This document shows positions 1 to 9,124 of a stretch of 57,660 bases of DNA, piece by piece (positions within the stretch are counted from its first letter, which is position 1; each line of letters begins with the position of its first letter). The stretch is from Micavibrio sp. Lineage in GTDB: Bacteria > Pseudomonadota > Alphaproteobacteria > Micavibrionales > Micavibrionaceae. The notes below the pieces were generated by a model. That model worked only from the letters and a program-made list of their open reading frames with translations, had not been told where the DNA came from and did no database searches. Both the position numbers and the translations under genes were made by a program. The stretch covers positions 28,218 through 85,877 of the forward strand of contig NZAJ01000002.1 in the NCBI GenBank assembly GCA_002687495.1. The letters are read 5' to 3'.

Positions 1-423
1 CGTACAGGTCCTGACCTTGCGCGTGTTGGTGGTAAATATTCTGATGATTGGCATGTTGCTCACCTTATAGAGCCGCGTGATGTTGTGCCTGAATCTATTA
101 TGCCTTCATACTCATTCCTAATGCATAATGGCGCAAAATTACACGACCTAGATTTACACATGAAAACACTACGCATGGCCGGCGTTCCATATAGCGATGA
201 AATGATTGCATGGGCCGAAAAAGATGCGATTGCACAAGCAACTGGTGAAGCACGTACAGATATTGGCGGCCTTACAAGTCGTTATGGTGAAGATGTGAAT
301 GCTCGTAACTTTGACGGTCAAGCACATCTTATCTCTGAAATGGATGCTTTAGTGGCTTACCTACAGGTTTTAGGCACTATGGTTGACTTTAGCAGTGCAG
401 AGGTTGTTGAAGGGGAAGAGTAA
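1..423 (+). CDS. ccoO: cbb3-type cytochrome c oxidase subunit II, C-terminal part (5' truncated by window edge)
   Basis: The frame is open from the first base, so this is the last 140 codons of a gene that begins upstream. It starts [18 protein letters not shown], the conserved CcoO stretch after the heme c site, and continues to the Met-containing IMPSYSF segment that supplies the axial heme ligand. CcoO is the membrane-anchored monoheme cytochrome c subunit of the high-affinity cbb3 oxidase. Its stop overlaps the ccoQ start by one base (TAATG), and ccoP, ccoG, ccoH, ccoI and ccoS follow. The catalytic subunit ccoN presumably lies to the left of the window. An internal GTG at 85 is not a real start. 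Confidence 0.95.
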   Translation, partial: RTGPDLARVGGKYSDDWHVAHLIEPRDVVPESIMPSYSFLMHNGAKLHDLDLHMKTLRMAGVPYSDEMIAWAEKDAIAQATGEARTDIGGLTSRYGEDVNARNFDGQAHLISEMDALVAYLQVLGTMVDFSSAEVVEGEE

Positions 424-578
424 TGAAGGAGTTTTTTGCCGACGCTGATGCGGGGTTATATGGCCTTCTTTTCTTTTTCGCTTTTTTCTGCGTCGTTTTG
501 TTATGGACGTTTAGGCCAGGCGCAAAAAAACAATATGAAGATCAAGGAAATATTCCACTCAAGGAGACTGAAGAATGA
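423..578 (+). CDS. ccoQ: cbb3-type cytochrome c oxidase subunit CcoQ
   Basis: This is a 51-residue protein with one transmembrane helix (about residues 12-30, rich in Leu and Phe) followed by a short basic and acidic cytoplasmic tail (RPGAKKQYEDQG). CcoQ/FixQ is the small subunit that stabilises assembly of the cbb3 complex. It sits between ccoO and ccoP, the invariant place for this gene. It overlaps ccoO by one base and ccoP by four (ATGA), so it is translationally coupled on both sides. Size, topology and position give the call. Confidence 0.92.
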   Translation: MKEFFADADAGLYGLLFFFAFFCVVLLWTFRPGAKKQYEDQGNIPLKETEE

Positions 579-1579
579 GTGAAGATGAGCACAAAAAAGA
601 AATAGATGAGATTTCTGGCGTAGAAACAACTGGTCACAGTTGGGACGGCTTACAGGAATTGAACAACCCTCTTCCGCGCTGGTGGGTGTGGGTATGGCTT
701 GTCACTATTGTCTGGTCACTGTGGTATTTTGTGATCTACCCTTCATGGCCTGCGCCTGGTGGTAACTTACCTGGTATTAGCGGCTACACTATGCAAAAAG
801 AGCTCGCGGAGAACCAAGCACTTATCCAAGAGCGTCAAGCTGCTTATTTATCACGTTTTGAAGATGCCTCTTTTGGTGAAATCTTGAATGATGAAGAGCT
901 ATATGCTTTTGCTATGGCTGGTGGTGAAGCGACATTTAAAGATAACTGTGCGACATGTCACGGCAGTGGCGGTAGTGGCGCAAAAGGCTTCCCTAACCTC
1001 AATGATGATGACTGGCTATGGGGCGGTAAGCTTACTGATATTCAGCAAACATTACGCTATGGTATTCGCTCTGGCGATCCGGATGCTCGTGTTTCTCAGA
1101 TGCCTTCATTTGGGAAAGATGGATTATTATCAACTAAGGAAATCAACCATGTTGTTGATTATGTTTTAAGTCTTTCAAACCCAGATGAGGACTCCGCACA
1201 TCATGCGGCTGGTGCCAAAATCTTTAAAGAGCAGTGTGCCACATGTCACGGCCCTGATGCGAAGGGTATGCATGAGTTTGGCGCGCCTAACCTGACAGAT
1301 TCTATCTGGCTATATGGTGGTGATCGCTCGACTGTTTATGAGACTATTTATTATGCACGTGCAGGTGTTATGCCGGCATGGAAAGAGCGATTGGGTGAAA
1401 ACACAATCAAGCAACTCAGTGTTTATCTGCACCAACTGGGCGGTGGTGAAGATGAAATGGCCAATGGTGGTTCAACAATGCAAAACTCAGCGCCTGTAGA
1501 AGACGCAGCTCAAATAGAGGAGATGTCTTATAATGAGCAAGGATCAAACGAAGGGGCAAACCAGCCAACCGAACATTAA
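575..1579 (+). CDS. ccoP: cbb3-type cytochrome c oxidase diheme subunit III
   Basis: This 334-residue protein has an N-terminal membrane segment (about residues 34-55) and two cytochrome c domains, each with a CATCH heme site (Cys125-His129 and Cys221-His225). Probable axial methionines are in SQMPSF (Met176) and GVMPAW (Met266). CcoP passes electrons from periplasmic cytochrome c to CcoO and CcoN. The family normally ends soon after the second heme domain. Here a Gly/Asn/Glu-rich tail of about 40 residues runs on and overlaps the start of ccoG by 47 bases. Confidence 0.95.
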   Translation: MSEDEHKKEIDEISGVETTGHSWDGLQELNNPLPRWWVWVWLVTIVWSLWYFVIYPSWPAPGGNLPGISGYTMQKELAENQALIQERQAAYLSRFEDASFGEILNDEELYAFAMAGGEATFKDNCATCHGSGGSGAKGFPNLNDDDWLWGGKLTDIQQTLRYGIRSGDPDARVSQMPSFGKDGLLSTKEINHVVDYVLSLSNPDEDSAHHAAGAKIFKEQCATCHGPDAKGMHEFGAPNLTDSIWLYGGDRSTVYETIYYARAGVMPAWKERLGENTIKQLSVYLHQLGGGEDEMANGGSTMQNSAPVEDAAQIEEMSYNEQGSNEGANQPTEH

Positions 1580-3068
1580 GGATGGCGTATCATCACAAGG
1601 TGGAGCACCGTCCAATCGCTCCCCTATTCCAGAGGATCATCAAGAAGCTGTAAATCATGCTGGTCCTTTAAGGTATTTTGCGAAGCAAATTAAAGTCTTT
1701 CCTAGGCGCGTATGGGGTAAATACCGCAAGATCAAATGGCTGGTTATGGCCGTTACTCTTGGTATTTACTATCTCGCGCCTTTCTTACGTTGGAACCGTG
1801 GTGAGCATGCGCCGAATCAGGCCATCCTCATTGATCTCTATGGGCCACGCGCATATTTCTTTGGCATTGAAATTTGGCCGCAAGAAGTTTTCATTCTCAC
1901 AGGCATTCTTATTCTGGCCGCGATTGCGTTGTTTTTCGTTACCTCGATGTTCGGACGCGTTTGGTGTGGCTATACCTGTCCGCAAACAGTTTGGACGGAT
2001 CTATTTGTCTGGGTCGAGCGCTTTATTCAAGGTGACCGTAACGCCCGTAAGAAGCTTTATGATGCGCCATGGAGTTTGACTAAAATTTGGAAAATTGGTC
2101 TGACGCATTTTCTATGGATTGTCATCGGCGTTTTCACTGGTGGGGCGTTTGTTCTTTATTTTAATGACGCGCCAACATTGATCCAAGATATTATCCACCT
2201 GGATGCCTCGCCTACTATATGGGGTTTTATAGGGAGCTTAACGCTTTCAACCTATATCATGGCAGGTTTTGCTAGAGAGCAGGTTTGTACTTATATGTGT
2301 CCTTATGCGCGTTTCCAATCAGCGATGTTTGATAAAGACACACTTATTATCAGCTATGATGAGAAACGCGGCGAGCCGCGTGGTAAGCACAAAAAAGGGA
2401 CTGAATGGGGTGAGACGGGTCATTGTATTGACTGTACAGCCTGTGTTCAGGTTTGTCCGGTGGGCATTGATATCCGTGATGGCCTACAGATGGAATGTAT
2501 TGCCTGCGGATTGTGTGTTGATGCATGTAACAATGTGATGGATAAGCTGGAGCTGCCTCGTGGCTTGGTTCGTTATGATACAACAAATCATATGGAAGCT
2601 AAAGTTAAGGGCGGTGATGAGAAGTTTAAATTCATTCGTATCAGAACGCTTTATTACGGTGTGTTAATGGGCTTAGTGGGCGGGCTTATGCTTTACTATT
2701 TGCTTACACGCGCTCCATTACAGCTTCATGTTTTACATGATAGAAACCCTGTATTTGTTCAGCTATCTAATGGTGATATTCGCAATGGCTATACGATTAA
2801 AATCTTAAATAAAACGCATGAAGCTCGCACATATACCTTAAGTGTTGAGGGTTTGGATAATGCGCGTATAGATGTGAAATCAGCAGGTCATTTGGATGCT
2901 AAGACCATTCATGTTGGCCCTGATACTATTGGAAGTTATCGCATTAACCTGTTTGCGAGCGTTAAGCCAGCAGAAGCACGTGATATTATCTTCACGTTAC
3001 AAGATAATAATGATCCAGAAATCAGAGCTGAGTATGAAGGCTCATTCGTAACAAGAAGAGAGCGATAA
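1533..3068 (+). CDS. ccoG: cbb3 oxidase accessory protein, membrane ferredoxin-like CcoG/FixG/RdxA
   Basis: This is a 511-residue membrane protein. Two ferredoxin-type clusters are visible: CIDCTACVQVCP (Cys298, 301, 304, 308) and CIACGLCVDAC (Cys322, 325, 328, 332). Upstream lie the paired cysteine segments WCGYTCPQ and CTYMCPYARF typical of FixG. There are several membrane helices in the first half, one near residues 370-390, and a C-terminal IgD-like periplasmic domain. CcoG is implicated in reducing Cu(II) for delivery to the cbb3 oxidase. The ATG lies inside the ccoP tail and is the natural N-terminus by family alignment. ccoH follows two bases later. Confidence 0.94.
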   Translation: MSKDQTKGQTSQPNIKDGVSSQGGAPSNRSPIPEDHQEAVNHAGPLRYFAKQIKVFPRRVWGKYRKIKWLVMAVTLGIYYLAPFLRWNRGEHAPNQAILIDLYGPRAYFFGIEIWPQEVFILTGILILAAIALFFVTSMFGRVWCGYTCPQTVWTDLFVWVERFIQGDRNARKKLYDAPWSLTKIWKIGLTHFLWIVIGVFTGGAFVLYFNDAPTLIQDIIHLDASPTIWGFIGSLTLSTYIMAGFAREQVCTYMCPYARFQSAMFDKDTLIISYDEKRGEPRGKHKKGTEWGETGHCIDCTACVQVCPVGIDIRDGLQMECIACGLCVDACNNVMDKLELPRGLVRYDTTNHMEAKVKGGDEKFKFIRIRTLYYGVLMGLVGGLMLYYLLTRAPLQLHVLHDRNPVFVQLSNGDIRNGYTIKILNKTHEARTYTLSVEGLDNARIDVKSAGHLDAKTIHVGPDTIGSYRINLFASVKPAEARDIIFTLQDNNDPEIRAEYEGSFVTRRER

Positions 3069-3070
3069 AA

Positions 3071-3565
3071 ATGAACGAGCTTACGCATGAAGAAATAGAG
3101 ATACGCGAGAGTAAGAAAACGGGCTGGTGGGTTTTCTCTTTGTTTGTCTTTTTCTTTGTCATCGTGATTGCCGTCAATGGCGTTTTTATCACGGTTGCCC
3201 TCGATTCTCATACGGGGCTGATTACAGAAAACCCGTATGAGAAAGGCCTTGCCTATAACGAGACCCTCGAAAGAGCGGCTTCGCAAGAAAAAATTATTAG
3301 CCAACCGCAATATAAGGATGGGGTTTTAAGTTGGCAGATGAAAGATGACTCTGGCGCCTTAATTGAAAGCGCCACGGTCAAGGCGAAAATCATACGTGAT
3401 GTTCAAGATGGCTATGACTTTACGATAGAACTTGAAAATAAAGGCAATGGCCTATATGAAGCTGTAATAGAAGCGCCTCTTCCAGGTATTTGGAGCGCAC
3501 ATTTGAGCAGCAAATGGGACAACAACAAACATTACCAAACGGTGTACAAATTCATAACACCTTAG
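3071..3565 (+). CDS. ccoH: cbb3 oxidase assembly protein CcoH/FixH
   Basis: This 164-residue protein has one N-terminal transmembrane helix (about residues 18-45, Phe/Val-rich, preceded by KKTGWW) and a periplasmic FixH domain that includes the conserved NPYEKGLAYN motif. CcoH interacts with the cbb3 subunits and is needed for complex maturation. It lies between ccoG and ccoI in the standard order, and its end overlaps the ccoI start. Confidence 0.93.
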   Translation: MNELTHEEIEIRESKKTGWWVFSLFVFFFVIVIAVNGVFITVALDSHTGLITENPYEKGLAYNETLERAASQEKIISQPQYKDGVLSWQMKDDSGALIESATVKAKIIRDVQDGYDFTIELENKGNGLYEAVIEAPLPGIWSAHLSSKWDNNKHYQTVYKFITP

Positions 3566-5763
3566 AAAGTTCATCACCTAATCCTGATGAAACCGAACAA
3601 GGTGGCTATGAGCTTTTAGCGCAATCTGGCGAGGATGGGACTTATAATCTCTCCGTACTGGTTAATGGTGTTCATTGCGCCGCCTGCATCCAAAAGATAG
3701 AAAGCACGATAGCCAAAAATAAAGATGTACAAAATGTACGCTTGAATTTCACGACACGCAGGCTTGCCATTCAGTGGTCAGGCGAGAAAGACCAAGCGAA
3801 TATTTTTGTCAAATCGATTGAAAATCTTGGATATAAGGTTCAACCCTTTAATGCTGATCTTGTTAATGAAGAGAGTAAGGAGCAGGAAAAATTCCTGCTG
3901 ATGTCTTTGGGCGTGGCAGGGTTTGCCCTAGGCAATATTATGCTGCTTTCTGTTGGTGTGTGGAGTAGCAGCGGTGAAGAGATGGGCTATGCTACGCGTG
4001 AATTTTTTCACTGGATTTCCGCGCTGATTGCTATTCCGACGATCCTATATTCAGGCAGACCGTTTTTTAATTCTGCATTAGGCGCACTTAAAAATGGTCA
4101 TACCAATATGGATGTACCAATTTCAATCGCTCTTATATTGGCCTGTAGCATGAGCCTTCATGAAACGATATATGGGGCAGAGCATGTCTATTTTGATTCC
4201 GCTGTGATGCTGACATTTTTCTTGCTGATCGGCCGTTATCTTGATTTACGCGCGCGCGGCAAAGCACGGGAAAGTGCCAATGACCTACTTAGTACACTTA
4301 GTGGCTTTGCCAATGTTGTTGATGAGGATGGTCGTTTGCAGCGCATTCTTATACGCGACCTTAAAGAAGGGATGAATATCCGTGTTGCGATGGGCGAGAC
4401 CTTTCCGATTGATGGTGAAATTATAAGCGGTCAAAGTGAAGTTGATACATCCCTAGTGACTGGTGAGACTATACCGCGCGTTATTGAGACGGGCGCGCAG
4501 ATTTACGCGGGCACGCTTAATTTATCTGCGCCTGTTGTTGTACGTGTTGCAAAAGCTGCAGAGGATTCCCTGCTAGCTGATATTGTTCGCCTCATGGAAA
4601 AGGCTGGGCAGAGCCAAGCGAAATATGTGCGTATTGCTGATAAGGCTGCGCAGCTATATACCCCTGTCGTTCACATAGCAGCGGCTATAGCCTTTATATT
4701 TTGGTGGGGCGTTATGGGGATTGCATGGCAAGAAGCGCTGATGATTGCGATTACAGTTCTTATTATCACATGTCCTTGCGCGTTAGGGCTCGCCGTGCCA
4801 GTCGTTCAAGTCTTAGCTTCTGCGCGATTAACCAAGAGCGGTATTTTGGTTAAATCTGGTGACGCCTTAGAGCGTTTGGCCAGCATTGATACAATCATGT
4901 TTGATAAAACGGGCACACTAACCCATGGCAAGCCTAGCTTGATCAATCAAGAGCATGAGCTTAATAGCTTTAAGCTTGCTGCGAGTTTAGCAAGTTATAG
5001 TCATCACCCCCTATCTAAAGCGCTTTATAAAGCTTATGGCGATAATGAGATTGTTGAGCTTAGTGATGTCGAAGAGCATAGTGGCGAAGGGCTGAGTGCT
5101 CGTTATAACCATGAGCTTATACGCCTTGGTAGCCGACAATGGTGTGGAGATAAAAACTATGAAACTTCAGATTCATATATGGAGATCTGGTTTCAACATG
5201 GCGATAAAAAAGCTGTACGTTTTACATTTGAGGATAGCCCGCGACAAGATGCAGAGATGACTATCAAACATTTCCATGATGATGGTATCAAGACATTGAT
5301 GGCGACTGGTGATCTTTCACAGCCCGCGAAGGCTGTAGCTTCGCAATGCGGGATAAAAGAATATTATGCCGAGCAAAAGCCAGATGATAAGTTCAACCGT
5401 TTACAAGAGCTGAAAGAGCAAAAACATAACGTTCTTATGGTTGGTGATGGTCTTAATGATGCACCTGTATTGGCGGGTGCCGATATCTCTATGGCTCCGG
5501 GGAGTGCTTTGGATATGGCACAAAATGCGGCAGATATTATCTTTATGGGCGATCAATTAGCGCCAGTTTATAGGAGCTGGAAAACAGCCAAGGCGTCGCA
5601 AAGTCTGGTAAAAGAGAATTTTGCGTTAGCGGCTATTTATAATATGATCGCTGTACCGCTGGCATTTATGGGCTATGTAACGCCTTTAGTTGCCGCGCTT
5701 GCGATGTCAGGATCATCGATCATTGTCATTGCCAACTCTTTTAGATTGAGGTTTGCAAAATGA
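3514..5763 (+). CDS. ccoI: copper-translocating P1B-type ATPase CcoI/FixI
   Basis: This is a 749-residue P-type ATPase. It has an N-terminal heavy-metal domain (GVHCAACIQK, Cys55 and Cys58), the CPC metal-transport motif TCPCALGLA (Cys420, Cys422), the phosphorylation loop FDKTGTLTHG (Asp464), and the hinge GDGLNDAP (about 644-651). CcoI exports copper for cbb3 oxidase assembly. A TTG at 3490 could add eight residues. The ATG at 3514 is preferred because a GAGCAG-like ribosome site lies just upstream and the extra residues are not family-like. Either start overlaps ccoH. The gene overlaps ccoS by four bases. Confidence 0.93.
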   Translation: MGQQQTLPNGVQIHNTLESSSPNPDETEQGGYELLAQSGEDGTYNLSVLVNGVHCAACIQKIESTIAKNKDVQNVRLNFTTRRLAIQWSGEKDQANIFVKSIENLGYKVQPFNADLVNEESKEQEKFLLMSLGVAGFALGNIMLLSVGVWSSSGEEMGYATREFFHWISALIAIPTILYSGRPFFNSALGALKNGHTNMDVPISIALILACSMSLHETIYGAEHVYFDSAVMLTFFLLIGRYLDLRARGKARESANDLLSTLSGFANVVDEDGRLQRILIRDLKEGMNIRVAMGETFPIDGEIISGQSEVDTSLVTGETIPRVIETGAQIYAGTLNLSAPVVVRVAKAAEDSLLADIVRLMEKAGQSQAKYVRIADKAAQLYTPVVHIAAAIAFIFWWGVMGIAWQEALMIAITVLIITCPCALGLAVPVVQVLASARLTKSGILVKSGDALERLASIDTIMFDKTGTLTHGKPSLINQEHELNSFKLAASLASYSHHPLSKALYKAYGDNEIVELSDVEEHSGEGLSARYNHELIRLGSRQWCGDKNYETSDSYMEIWFQHGDKKAVRFTFEDSPRQDAEMTIKHFHDDGIKTLMATGDLSQPAKAVASQCGIKEYYAEQKPDDKFNRLQELKEQKHNVLMVGDGLNDAPVLAGADISMAPGSALDMAQNAADIIFMGDQLAPVYRSWKTAKASQSLVKENFALAAIYNMIAVPLAFMGYVTPLVAALAMSGSSIIVIANSFRLRFAK

Positions 5764-5918
5764 GTGTCTTAGCCTATCTTATACCTGTCGCTCTTCTTTT
5801 GGGTTTGATTGGTCTTGCGGGATTTATCTGGAGCCTTAAATCCGGGCAATATGATGATCTAGATGGAGCCGCGCAGCGTATTCTTTTAGATGACGATGAA
5901 TTAGGACCTAAGCAGTAA
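5760..5918 (+). CDS. ccoS: cbb3-type oxidase assembly protein CcoS
   Basis: This is a 52-residue protein with one N-terminal transmembrane helix (residues 3-25) followed by the family hallmark FIWSLKSGQYDDLDGAAQRI and an acidic end. CcoS is needed for insertion of cofactors (heme b and CuB) into the cbb3 oxidase. The ATG overlaps the ccoI stop (ATGA). It closes the cco operon: the next gene, a metal transporter, begins five bases later and may be cotranscribed. Confidence 0.93.
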   Translation: MSVLAYLIPVALLLGLIGLAGFIWSLKSGQYDDLDGAAQRILLDDDELGPKQ

Positions 5919-5923
5919 AGATT

Positions 5924-6901
5924 ATGACAGACTCCCATATTATATGCGCATATGAAATTGACGGTAGCGGACGCGGTATTCCGCTGCATGACGATGCGGA
6001 AATATTCGAAAAACTAAAAGCCACTAATCTTGCTTGGGCACATTTGGATGCTTCACATAGTGATACGCGCGGCTGGTTGGAAGATAATATTTCATATTTG
6101 GACGATCTCATCTTGGATGCATTGCTCGCAGAAGAAACCCGTCCGCGTATGTTAGAGCATAAAGACGGGCTTTTACTTATATTGCGTGGTGTGAATTTGA
6201 ACGAAAATGCTAATGCGGAGGATATGATCTCTATTCGTCTTTGGATTGATGAGCATCGTATTATCTCCACACGTAAGCGTAAATTGCGCGCTATTACGGA
6301 TATACGCAATAAATTAGAACAGGGTACAGGGCCGAAAGATTCAGGGCATTTTTTATCTATGCTTAGCGGCCTTTTGACCCAGCGCATGGAACCTGTGTTA
6401 AGTGAACTTGATGAAGAAACTGATGCAATTGAAGAAGCGATCCTAGAAGATCCAGATTTAGAAGAGCGCCAAGCTATCATCGATATTCGTAAGCGTGCCA
6501 TCTTATTCAGACGCTATATCTCACCACAAAAAGATGCAGTGGCTCAATTGCGTTTAAGTGAAGTGGCTTGGCTTTCAGCAAAAGATAAACGAGCTTTACA
6601 AGAAAATGCTGATCGTTTGATGCGCTATGTTGAAGACTTGGACGCTATTCGTGAACGTGCGCAGATTGTTAAAGATGAGCTTGCGAATATTGTGGCGGAT
6701 AAAATGAACCGCAATACATATATTCTCTCTATCGTTGCTGCCATTTTCTTACCGCTTGGATTTTTAACCGGCTTACTCGGAATTAATGTGGGCGGCATGC
6801 CGGGCGCAGATAATGATATCGCTTTTTGGATTGTCTGTTTGCTGTGCGGGCTTTTTGCCGGTCTATTGATGCTAATCTTTAGAAGCTTTAAATGGTTTTA
6901 G
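5924..6901 (+). CDS. ZntB/CorA-family divalent cation transporter
   Basis: This 325-residue protein has a large soluble N-terminal domain with long charged helices and two C-terminal membrane segments. Between them is TGLLGINVGGMPG, which corresponds to the CorA signature loop. The canonical Gly-Met-Asn is Gly-Ile-Asn here, a variant common in the ZntB branch together with the following VGG. CorA-fold proteins are pentameric channels, and ZntB members move zinc, possibly by proton-coupled import. Placement five bases after ccoS suggests readthrough from the oxidase operon. Substrate is inferred from subfamily only. Confidence 0.82.
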   Translation: MTDSHIICAYEIDGSGRGIPLHDDAEIFEKLKATNLAWAHLDASHSDTRGWLEDNISYLDDLILDALLAEETRPRMLEHKDGLLLILRGVNLNENANAEDMISIRLWIDEHRIISTRKRKLRAITDIRNKLEQGTGPKDSGHFLSMLSGLLTQRMEPVLSELDEETDAIEEAILEDPDLEERQAIIDIRKRAILFRRYISPQKDAVAQLRLSEVAWLSAKDKRALQENADRLMRYVEDLDAIRERAQIVKDELANIVADKMNRNTYILSIVAAIFLPLGFLTGLLGINVGGMPGADNDIAFWIVCLLCGLFAGLLMLIFRSFKWF

Positions 6902-6955
6902 CTTTTTTGAGGGCACTTTTATAAAAAAAAGAGCCTTATTCAAACAATAGCAAAG

Positions 6956-9112
6956 TTATTCGTTACCGATATTATTCAGCACAATACCAAGGCGCGCTTG
7001 TGTGTGCTCACTGATCGCAGCCATCGCATCTTCGAGCTTATCTCTAGATGTTTTATTCGCTGTCGCCAAGCATACAACATGATCAGAGTCTTTACCTACG
7101 ACGCGGGCATCAGGAAGCTCGTATGCTTCAGGTGTATCAATAATGATTGTGTCATAAGTTTTGCTCAATGCTTCTAGAAGGAGTTTCATCTTCTTAGAAT
7201 TCAAAAGATCGAATGCTGTGTTAGGCACAGACTGGCCTAGCAATACACTCATGCCCGTTGAGCTGTCTTTCTTCATTACCTCTTCAAGCTGCTTTTGACC
7301 CGAGAGATAATCAACAAGTGTTGAATCATTGTTAATGCCAAGCATCTTGTGAATTTCTGGTGCTCGTAAGTTAGCATCAATCAAGATGACTTTTTCGCCC
7401 GACTTGGCACTCATACGGGCTAGCCATATTGAAAGTGCTGATTTGTTCTGATCTTTTTCACAAGATGTGAGAGTTATAATTTGCGCGCCGTTCGTATCTT
7501 TATTATTCACGAGTGCCACTTTAAGGCTACGTACCGCTTCACTTACTGAAGATGACGGATTCACAAGTATGTAATCGGCAAGCTCTTTAGCTGTCAGTTT
7601 CTTCAATAGTGGCATTGTTGCGTAACATGGAAGACCAAGATCCATTTCCACTTGTTCAGCGTCTCGGTATATATTTGCCACTTTCTCAACAAGGATGGAT
7701 AGGGCAAGCGCGATAAATAATGACGCTAATGCTGATAAGCTTACAAGTAGACGTTTATTAGGATATGAGACCTCATATGGCACGCTTGCATAAGAAAGCA
7801 CTTCGATGTTTGTTTGATCTAAACTTTCTTGACCCGCTACGCGCTCACGTGTTTCAAGCATGGTCTTCAAAACCATTTTCATGCTTTCAGCTTCACGCTC
7901 TATCTCGCGTAGCTTCACAACAGCTTCGCTATCAGAATCATACGTCCCGCGGATTTCTTCTACACGTTCATTAAGCTTTTCAATTCTTGCTTCAAGAACA
8001 ACCAACTCGTTTTTGAGCGTTTGCTTAGCATTTTTAAGCTCATTATTTAGCGCAGAAGCGATTGAAGCATATTGTGCTTTAGCTTTGATAATTTCAGGGT
8101 GCTTTTTACCGTATCTTTTAGAAAGCTCTGATAGCTCGGTCTGCATACGGCTTTTATCGAGTTGTAGAGATCTAATCAAATTGGCATTTATGCTTTGCGC
8201 ATATGAACCTGCAATTGAATCAAGACTATTGCTCTTTTCTAATTGCTCTAACTGCACTTTAGTTTCTAAGTGTTTTGCTTGAGCGGCAATAGCATCTTGC
8301 TGCAATTTATTGATTTCTTGCAATGGGATAACGTCATATTGCCCGCGTTCCAAACCATTTTGAGTTTTATATTTCTCAATCTTTGTTTCAGCGTCGAAAA
8401 CTTGCTGACGGACTGTTTCCAACCTTTTATCAAGCCATAGCAAGCGCTTTTGGCGCTCTGTGTTTTTGAGCGAATGTTTATATTCACGATAAACATCAAC
8501 AACTGAGTTTGAGATAAGGGCCGCTTTATGTGGGCTTATAGATCTAAATGAAACCTGTACCGCGGATGAGCCTGAAATCGGTAGAACATCCAAAGCTTGT
8601 AAGAAATTTGTTACTGTTTGCGCAACATTCGCATCGACGGCCTCTGGAGGCAGTGTTTTCATTTCAGTTCCGTCAACAGATAGGTTTTTGAATAAACGCT
8701 CAAGCTCCTGACCGTTATTATTCTCAATCTTTGTGCCAAACTCTTTGTCATTTACGAGTTTAAGTTTTTTCACAATCTCTGCCGCTAGTGTACGAGATTT
8801 TAAAACTTCTACTTCTGAAAGGACTGAGCCTTGGCCAGCAGAACCGCCACTGAAGAAATATAATAAATCACGTGTAACGTTTTTTTCTTGCTCATCGGCT
8901 AAAAGCATTAATGCGCGTGCGGTATAAGTCGATTGAATATTTGAAACACCGATAATTGCCGCTAAGGTGCCGAGAATAATGATTGAGAGGATCAGGATAC
9001 GTCTGCGCCAGAAAATCAAGAAAATACCGCGCAGGTCAATTTCATGTTCATCATGAAGATAAACAGTGTTTTCCTGCTGCTGGCGTAGTTCTTGTGTTAT
9101 CGCACTAGACAT
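6956..9112 (-). CDS. Wzz/BY-kinase-like polysaccharide chain-length protein with degenerate ATP site
   Basis: This 718-residue protein has Wzz-type membrane segments near residues 32-55 and 453-475. A periplasmic coiled-coil region lies between them (about 210-430), and a cytoplasmic BY-kinase domain follows. The layout is that of ExoP/Wzc autokinases. The Walker A site, normally TSxxPGEGKST, reads TSCEKDQNKSA (549-559), keeping only Lys-Ser. Walker A' is ILIDANLRAP (576-585), with Asn for the second Asp, while Walker B IIIDTPE is intact. The usual C-terminal tyrosine cluster is absent. It may act as a non-catalytic chain-length regulator. It follows a Wza-like gene by 12 bases. Confidence 0.85.
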   Translation of the reverse strand: MSSAITQELRQQQENTVYLHDEHEIDLRGIFLIFWRRRILILSIIILGTLAAIIGVSNIQSTYTARALMLLADEQEKNVTRDLLYFFSGGSAGQGSVLSEVEVLKSRTLAAEIVKKLKLVNDKEFGTKIENNNGQELERLFKNLSVDGTEMKTLPPEAVDANVAQTVTNFLQALDVLPISGSSAVQVSFRSISPHKAALISNSVVDVYREYKHSLKNTERQKRLLWLDKRLETVRQQVFDAETKIEKYKTQNGLERGQYDVIPLQEINKLQQDAIAAQAKHLETKVQLEQLEKSNSLDSIAGSYAQSINANLIRSLQLDKSRMQTELSELSKRYGKKHPEIIKAKAQYASIASALNNELKNAKQTLKNELVVLEARIEKLNERVEEIRGTYDSDSEAVVKLREIEREAESMKMVLKTMLETRERVAGQESLDQTNIEVLSYASVPYEVSYPNKRLLVSLSALASLFIALALSILVEKVANIYRDAEQVEMDLGLPCYATMPLLKKLTAKELADYILVNPSSSVSEAVRSLKVALVNNKDTNGAQIITLTSCEKDQNKSALSIWLARMSAKSGEKVILIDANLRAPEIHKMLGINNDSTLVDYLSGQKQLEEVMKKDSSTGMSVLLGQSVPNTAFDLLNSKKMKLLLEALSKTYDTIIIDTPEAYELPDARVVGKDSDHVVCLATANKTSRDKLEDAMAAISEHTQARLGIVLNNIGNE

Positions 9113-9124
9113 TCATTATCTTGA

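Noticed and set aside
6902-6955. Terminator between the ZntB-like gene and the convergent Wzz-like gene
   Set aside because: A- and T-runs are present, but no stem of convincing length forms.
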